NCBI RefSeq assembly: GCF_048544455.1
Contig: NC_133526.1
Coordinates: 10,060,001 to 10,124,000, forward strand
Reading direction: 5' to 3'
From: Silene latifolia
Lineage: Eukaryota; Streptophyta; Magnoliopsida; Caryophyllales; Caryophyllaceae
DNA length: 64,000 nt
Part shown: positions 58,062-64,000 of the stretch, piece after piece
Position numbering within the stretch: the stretch's first letter is position 1
Layout of the letters: each line of letters starts with the position of its first letter
Program-made: the position numbers and the translations under genes
The notes under the pieces: model-generated
The model's database searches: none
The model's input: the letters and a program-made list of their open reading frames with translations, nothing else
What the model was told of the DNA's origin: nothing

Positions 58062-58437
58062 TAGTATATACTAATATGCGGTTGACTTAGCTTGCAACTG
58101 AGTTTTTCTCTATTTATTTTTCTTTTCATTTCCTTCCATTTTTTAATAATGGTCTAGATTCCGTCTCAAAACGATCTAACGGTCAGTTGAATGAAAAGAT
58201 TGAAAGTGGATAATGATTAAATAATGTTCTATAAGAAAAAATGAAAGGAAATAGAGAGGATCCCCTCTCCTTAGTTTGCTTTAATAGGATTTCAAAGGAG
58301 AACCAATTCAACTATCACTTCGAGACTACTAAATTTATCTTCAATTAGTCTTGCTGAAGACGGGTTTCTGCCCAAATTAATAATACGATATAAACATAAA
58401 CAAATCACGGGCCTAGATAGCTAGCCCAATATACCTT

Positions 58438-58690
58438 ATTACCCCCCGGAGATGGAGCATACTGATTAAGAATGCCCAACTTGGAAATTAAAGATACAAA
58501 ACGAGACGAGCCAAGTGCCTTGGTGAAAACATCAGCGAGCTACGTCACAGTATAGACATGGGACAGAGCAATGAGACCATCGCGAATAGCATCACGAACA
58601 AAATGCAAATCTATCTCAATATGTTTTGTCCGTTCATGAAAGATGGAGTATATGAAATAGTAATATTTAATGGAGTTGTGTGAGAATTTG
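58438..58690 (-). pseudogene. Ty1/copia RNase H C-terminal fragment
   Basis: On the minus strand the frame gives FHERTKHIEIDLHFVRDAI, then a stop in place of Gln, then LADVFTKALGSSRF and LGILNQYAPS. These are the final motifs of copia polyproteins. The rest of pol and any LTR are missing on this side. Confidence 0.85.
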
Positions 58691-58870
58691 ATCCCACGAG
58701 GGAAACGTTGTACAATATGTGTGATGGCAATATACGTAATAGCCAAATTGGCAATCACCACGGTTTTGTAACATGTGATTTGATTCATCTTCACATTTTT
58801 GTTTTCACTATTAAACGAGTGGCGTCTTATCTCTCCGTCCACTCATCGAATGCCAACAGGGCTTAATGGA
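58691..58870. repeat. Dispersed repeat R, partial copy 4
   Basis: The phrases 'gtgatggcaatata', 'ttttg(t/c)aacatgtgatttga' and 'ccactcatcgaatgcc' match 26030-26290. The 5' part of repeat R is absent. Confidence 0.5.
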
Positions 58871-58895
58871 TAATGCAAACACATGGAAATTCCAT

Positions 58896-59237
58896 GATGG
58901 AACTAGAGTTGGCCATTAGCACGGGCTGACCGGCCCGACCTGCTCTGTTCAGACTGACACAACTCGGCTAGCCTGCCTCCTCTCTTTGGCCTGGCCCGGG
59001 TCACAAAATCTAAACACGCCCCGCCCTTGACCTGCCTATTTAGTGTAAAAAAAAAAACTACACAAGCTGCCAGCCCAACCCGGCCTCCACCCACCACGGG
59101 TCTGGCCCAGGTCAAACATACTCCTAGTCTGGCCCGGCCCGGGTCTCTCCCCCTAGCCGGTTCAGGGCCTAACCACATGAGCTCGGCCCGCCCTCGGGTT
59201 ATCCCGAATCCGGCTCGAAGACAGCTCTACATGGAAC
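58896..59237. mobile_element. hAT MITE with ggcccgg-type repeats
   Basis: Flanks gatggaac and catggaac match at 7 of 8 bases. The ends are tagagttggcca and, reversed, tagagctgtc. The body is GC-rich with repeated ggcccgg and ctggcccgg phrases. Open frames in it are composition artefacts. Confidence 0.75.
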
Positions 59238-59695
59238 TACGGAAGCATTGGTTGGTTGACAATTACGGAGTACAAAATATAAGAATTAGAAAATTTTATA
59301 AATAATAAATTTGACGGTTGATTAATTGTCATCGTCTTATGCTTATGATAAAATGGAATAATTCTAAAATTTCGATTTCAATATCTCTCATTTCTAATTG
59401 AATGGAGTAATTGAATTGCACAAGTCTCCGAAAAATATTACATTACAGAAGGATTTTATTTTGCATCAATGAAATTGTTACAATTAAATCTATAAAATCA
59501 AATTGTAGAATCAGCAAACTAACTATAAAACATAATTTTGTTGTTAAAATATGTTACGAGAAATTTATGCTTAAAACTCATGTCACTAGTTAAAAGCACT
59601 TTTAAATAAGAAAATTACTCGGTATATATCACATTTTCTATAAACCTTCTCGCAAGGTATACAAACAAAAAAGGAAAAAAAAAATTATATTGGGA
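59238..59695. other. Intergenic DNA, no gene seen
   Basis: AT-rich DNA with a short open frame at 59411-59593 that has no recognisable features. Confidence 0.5.
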
Positions 59696-59699
59696 GTGT

Positions 59700-62530
59700 A
59701 GATATCAGTAAGTGGATTATACATCTGAAGTAGTGTACATCAGATGATATAGTTTTTGAGCATTAAGAAAAAGTTTTTGAGTTTTAACTAGTTTTGCAGC
59801 CTGTGAAAAATCACGGGCCGTTGAGGATTTGATTAATATATATTCTTCGTTAATATATTTCTATAATGTATTATCAAATACCTCGCGTATACATACATAA
59901 TAGTTTCTTCGGTGATAAAAAAGAAGAAATTAAAAAAGATGATTTTATTTCAAATTTTACGGATGTATGTACCTTTGGTTTTCCTCCATTTAGTAAATAT
60001 TAATTTATTTATTTTTTTGTATCTGTTATTTTTGAATTTCATTTCATGTGTCAATCCAAGTCTAGTAGAGAATAAATCTTTTAATTAAGTTTGTCTAAAC
60101 TTTACCGCTTCATTATTACGAGAAATCTCCAAGGTTGCATAAGTTATTCCATAAGTTAGGTTGTCATTAATCTACACCTATCAAGTAAAATAATGGAAAA
60201 CTAAATGAAGGTTGTTAAATTTGTAATAGTAATCACTTTCTTGCTTGTAATGTCTTTTTCATTACTTTTTCGTGAAACGATTAAGCTTACCTCATCGGTT
60301 ATATTTATTTCTAAAAATTGGGTAATTACTTTTAAAATGCATGATGGACATTGTTTCTTCAACTCTTTGGTATGTTTTTTTCTCCTTATAAACTTTACTT
60401 TTAGTCATCCTTGTTAATAATAATATATGCTCAACCTATACTGCCTTCATCTAAATTGATAACATTTCGGTGCTTTTAATATTATACTTTGTAATTAACA
60501 ATTTATTTTAGTTTTGACTTTGTTGGTGACATAATTTTTACATTGGTGTAACCTTGTCGATAAGTTATAAGGATTCAGTTATGAAAGGTTAAGACCTTTA
60601 TAAATAACCTACTTCTTAAAAAGATAACCTTGTTTACCATGACACTTGAAATTGATATTGTTTCTCATTTTATTTTAGATGACATTATATCATAACCCTG
60701 AATATAGAGATAACTCTTAAATAATCTATGTATGCATAAACCTAACACATCAAATGTTTTGTCTACTTGTTTTCCTAGGAAAAAAAATATAAGTTGCGTC
60801 TAACAATTCTATCCAAATGAAAAATTCATACAACGATAGTGGAAGAACATATTCCAAGAATCTTGATGATCTCATAGTATACACTCTTCCTTAATAACAC
60901 CAATGCGAATCCCTAAATATACATAAAAAATTTCATCAAAGACTAATTATTTGCTCTACCATGATCAATTACCCAAAAAATATGTGGATTTACACTTCTT
61001 TAATGTTTAAACTCGTAAATATCACCCTTTGATAAATAGATTCCAACAATTTTCTAGCTTAACTCATTGAAGGAAAATGCAGAGTCACAACCGCATACCT
61101 GATTAAATAAGAACATGGTTATAAGTTAGTAAAACAAAAGACAAAAATATAGAGATCTAATCGTTCTAGGTAAGCATAATATCACAGAAGTAATAATTAA
61201 TTGTTCTATAGAAAATTGGACACTAACCCATTACTTTCTAATAAATACACAACAAATATAAAAGTATCACCAAGACGATAAGAACACATTGACAACTTAT
61301 GAGAAAGGTAATGTATCAAAATTATAATCCATCTTGAGCATATATTATATCCATATTAACTCACACGGAGTATATGTCCTCATATTAGAAAGAAAAAATA
61401 AAGACGTCAGAAAAGGAGAGAGCGCGATAAATATATTATTATTTTAGAAACAATTATAGATCAGAGGACGTGAATTTAGCAAATGTTAACACATTATAAC
61501 CTTAAACTAACCATTTGGTATTATGTGTAAGAGAGATCTGGTTCACACTATAAAATTGTAACATTATCAAATAAGTTTACAATATTAGTTAATATAAAAT
61601 TAGTAGCAATAGAGTTAAAATGCCAATACCTGATGCCAAATAACAAACTCAAAGGAAACGACTTGTAGAATAACCTTCCGAAATAATCATTTAAAAAAAA
61701 ATTACATAAAAACACCGAGGATAACAAATACTATAAGTCCTCTATTAGATACCTTAAACACAACTAAACATGCAAGACAAACATTAAAAAAAAAATTAAA
61801 AAATGGTCGGAGGAAAAATAGCTTAGGACAATAAGAAGAGATGAAATGTTATGAGAAATTGTGAAACTTTTTATACAAAGAAGATTGATATATCATGAGT
61901 GTAAGTTAAGGGAAGATGAAAGGTGAAAGGGTGTAGTAAGATGAATAACTTTACTTTTTTTTTTATTAATAGCTGGGTAATAAATAAAAATTTATCACGA
62001 GAGTAATAAGTTAAGGGGAGATAAAAGGGGTGCTAGAATATGAATAGTTTACTTTTTTTATTAATAGTTTTTATTAATAGTTATATAGTAAATAAAAATT
62101 TATTCCAAGAGTAAATTAAGGGAAGATGAAAGGGGAAAGAGTAGGACGTACTTATGAATAGTTTTACCATATATTTTTTATTAAATAGGTGGCTAATAAA
62201 TAAAAATAATGATTATTGTATAAATATCTATTCTAGGTGGAAGAAATTTAGACGTGACACGTGGTACTTCAAAAGAAGCTCAACATGCATTTTTATGTTA
62301 TTATATAGATTTAAATTTTTTGAGTTATTATAAAAATTTTGAGTTCATTACTTAAACATTGATCTCAAAAGTTATATTATAACTCAAAAAAATTACATAT
62401 AAGCTTAGAAAAATTTGATTTTTGACGTCACAAAACTAAAATGTAATTTAGAAACTCTATAGAACTAAAAAAAATACATAAAAACTCAAAAACTCATTAA
62501 GTATGAGGTAGTACATCTGATGTACAATCC
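59700..62530. mobile_element. Non-autonomous element with 'ggattatacatc' ends, split by a Helitron
   Basis: The left end (near 59715, ggattatacatctgaagta) and the reverse complement of the right end (ggattgtacatcagatgtac, near 62510-62530) are inverted copies. The element is interrupted from 59788 to 62309. A related element lies at 24788-25200. Confidence 0.55.
59788..62309 (-). mobile_element. Helitron on the minus strand
   Basis: On the minus strand it begins TCTATATAATAACATAAA (62309 downward) after an A. It ends with the hairpin cccgtgatttttcaca(gg) and gcaaaaCTAG at 59788 before a T. Flanks on both sides belong to one 'ggattatacatc' element, consistent with an insertion. 2.5 kb, AT-rich. 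The plus-strand 70-codon frame at 60205 is hydrophobic with no family features and is not called a gene. Confidence 0.75.
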
Positions 62531-62843
62531 TTTTTCTCGTGTAGATATGGATCATTGGGTCATAAAATAACGAATATTATTTTACTATTGATTTTTTAAA
62601 ATAAAATTAAGCTGATCGATGTTACAAAATGTTTTTTTTTTCCGTCGACCGACAAATAAACGTTCATGGTTTGGATTTTTTAAAGAGTTTAAATTGCATG
62701 ATCTACCAAACAATGAAACAACCATTGAGGTTTCTCTAGTAAAAGACCTTGTCATATAAATTATCATATAGAGAGGTAGTAATTCAATAAGTAAAGATTT
62801 AAACCTCACAAAACATGTTACTACTTATTTATTTATTTATACC

Positions 62844-63502
62844 CTTCAAACTAGAGTAGGCAATGGGCCGTGCTGGGACGGCCCGCGTGCCAGCCCGTCG
62901 TATCTTCCCCCAAAATTGGCCCGGCTTAGGCACGGATATTGGGCTCCTCGGGCCGTGCCATGCCAGGCCCACTGATCCAAACCTACGCTGCGACCCGCTC
63001 AAGGCACAACCATTTTCGTGCTCAGGCCTTATTCGTGGGCCGGCCCATGTGCTTTAATATTTTTTTTATTTAAAAAAAACGTTATATAATTGATATATTT
63101 TTAGTACTTTTTATTTAATAAATGATGATTAATGGTTTAAATATATATTTTATTAAATTAAATATTAATGTACTTTTTGTTTAATAAATGATGATTAATG
63201 GTTTAAATATATACTTTATTAAATATTAATGTACTTTTTGTTTAATAAATAATTATCAACGGACCATTCTTCGTGTCGGGCCGTGTCAAGCCCGTCGTGC
63301 CTAGTGCGTGTCGAGCTCCATCGTGCCTGGGTCGTGTCGTGCCTAGGCACGGATTTCTGAAGAAAATCGCGCCGGAGCCCGTCTAAAGCCCATTCATGCC
63401 GTGCCCGTACTTCCTCAATTTTTTCATCGGGCCGGGTCGTGCCATGCTGTGGGCCGTGCCGCCTACCGGCCCGCATCCTTTTATGCCAACTCTACTTCAA
63501 AC
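62844..63502. mobile_element. hAT MITE with gggccgtgcc-type repeats, perfect 8-bp duplication
   Basis: cttcaaac flanks both sides exactly (62844-62851 and 63495-63502). The ends are tagagtaggcaatgggcc and, reversed, tagagttggcataaaagg. GC-rich arms of gggccgtgcc phrases surround an AT-rich centre that repeats 'ttaataaatgatgattaatg' units at 63110-63250. It lies about 260 bp upstream of the RIP locus 3 TATA box. Confidence 0.9.
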
Positions 63503-63764
63503 CACTATACCAGGTCAGAGACCCGTGAGTATATTCCACAATTTAAATAAGGAAAATGAAAGAAGGCGCGCACCGGTGACATTTACCACCTTTGGGCGCC
63601 ACCCTCACACACGGAAATGAGTGCCCTTCAATAAAGAATCTTGTGAGAGGGTGGACTAAATCAAAGGCCACCCGTGACGCTCTATCACTATCGTTTAAAT
63701 AATTCCCTCTTTTATCCGGTACATAAATGTATGGTAATGGCCAATGGGGAGTGGGGACTCTTCC

Positions 63765-64000
63765 TATTTAAAGGGCCAATCTTCATGACTTTTTTATACC
63801 ACAAAATCAATCAAACAACAACAAGCTCAGCTACGTTCTGCTACATATATGTAAGCCTCCTTGCCTATCTCAATATCAATTACTACTAATTACTCTACTT
63901 GTTTTGACGAGTTTATGGTAAAGTCGCTACTCTTTTTATTACATTTCATAAGATTAGTAAATTGTATGCTCAGATATGTCTAAGAAGTATTTTAGAAGCT
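63765..64000 (+). promoter_or_regulatory. Promoter and 5' leader of a third RIP locus, cut by the window edge
   Basis: TATTTAAA at 63765-63772 is followed by 'cttcatgactt', 'acaacaagctcagctac' and a donor GTAAGCC at 63851. The order, spacing and wording match the leader exon and intron start of RIP genes 1 (4655-4740) and 2 (31274-31360). Intron phrases such as 'gagtttatggtaaa' match 'gagtttacggtaaa' in the other two. No coding exon lies in the window. The call of a third locus rests on this non-coding match. Confidence 0.7.

Noticed and set aside
58903-59305. Open frames on both strands near 59 kb
   Set aside because: They follow from the GC-rich repeated body of a hAT MITE with 8-bp flanking duplication.
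60205-60417. 70-codon hydrophobic frame
   Set aside because: AT-rich sequence inside a Helitron commonly gives Phe/Leu/Ile-rich chance frames; nothing else supports a gene.

Overview
The window is nuclear DNA of a flowering plant. It has GT-AG introns, TATA boxes, plant polyadenylation signals, an AT-rich background and a dense, nested mix of plant transposable elements. Two intact genes for single-chain (type 1) ribosome-inactivating proteins (RIPs), and the promoter of a third locus at the right edge, fit a member of the Caryophyllales. That placement is inference from the gene family, not proof. Apart from the RIP genes I see no ordinary host genes.

Layout. 1-3166: AT-rich DNA ending in a Helitron 3' end. 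3167-6200: RIP locus 1. 6585-8033: a truncated LINE and a non-autonomous DNA element. 8188-19723: two head-to-tail Helitrons, each carrying a younger Helitron inside it. 19958-21554: a small Helitron and a Mutator-type MITE. 21575-26880: three copies of a dispersed repeat, a broken Ty1/copia element interrupted by a Cassandra-type solo LTR that carries 5S rRNA sequence, and another Helitron. 26959-27601: a MITE and a hAT MITE. 27674-34340: RIP locus 2, a duplicate of locus 1 that has since received a LINE, a Harbinger-type MITE and other insertions. 34854-36205: further MITEs and a short tandem repeat. 36261-56639: one Mutator-like element (MULE) with a 9-bp target duplication and terminal inverted repeats of about 0.9 kb. 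It holds a FAR1-type transposase on the minus strand and two unrecognised small genes on the plus strand. A 10.7-kb Ty3/gypsy element of Tat/Retand type is inserted in its left inverted repeat and itself carries a long antisense extra reading frame. 56653-63502: two more Helitrons, a copia fragment and two hAT MITEs. 63700-64000: promoter and 5' leader of a third RIP locus, whose coding part lies outside the window.

How it fits together. The RIP loci are paralogues made by segmental duplication, so each works as an empty-site control for insertions in the other. The tandem Helitrons and the repeat copies at 21.6, 24.0 and 26.5 kb serve the same purpose. This gives base-level boundaries for many elements without a database. 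The least explained content is the MULE: two accessory genes, inverted repeats with tRNA-like sequences, a telomere-motif minisatellite and a long array of roughly 57-bp repeats. Many single-base frame breaks occur in both the MULE transposase and the gypsy polyprotein. They may be decay or assembly indels, and the sequence alone cannot tell which.
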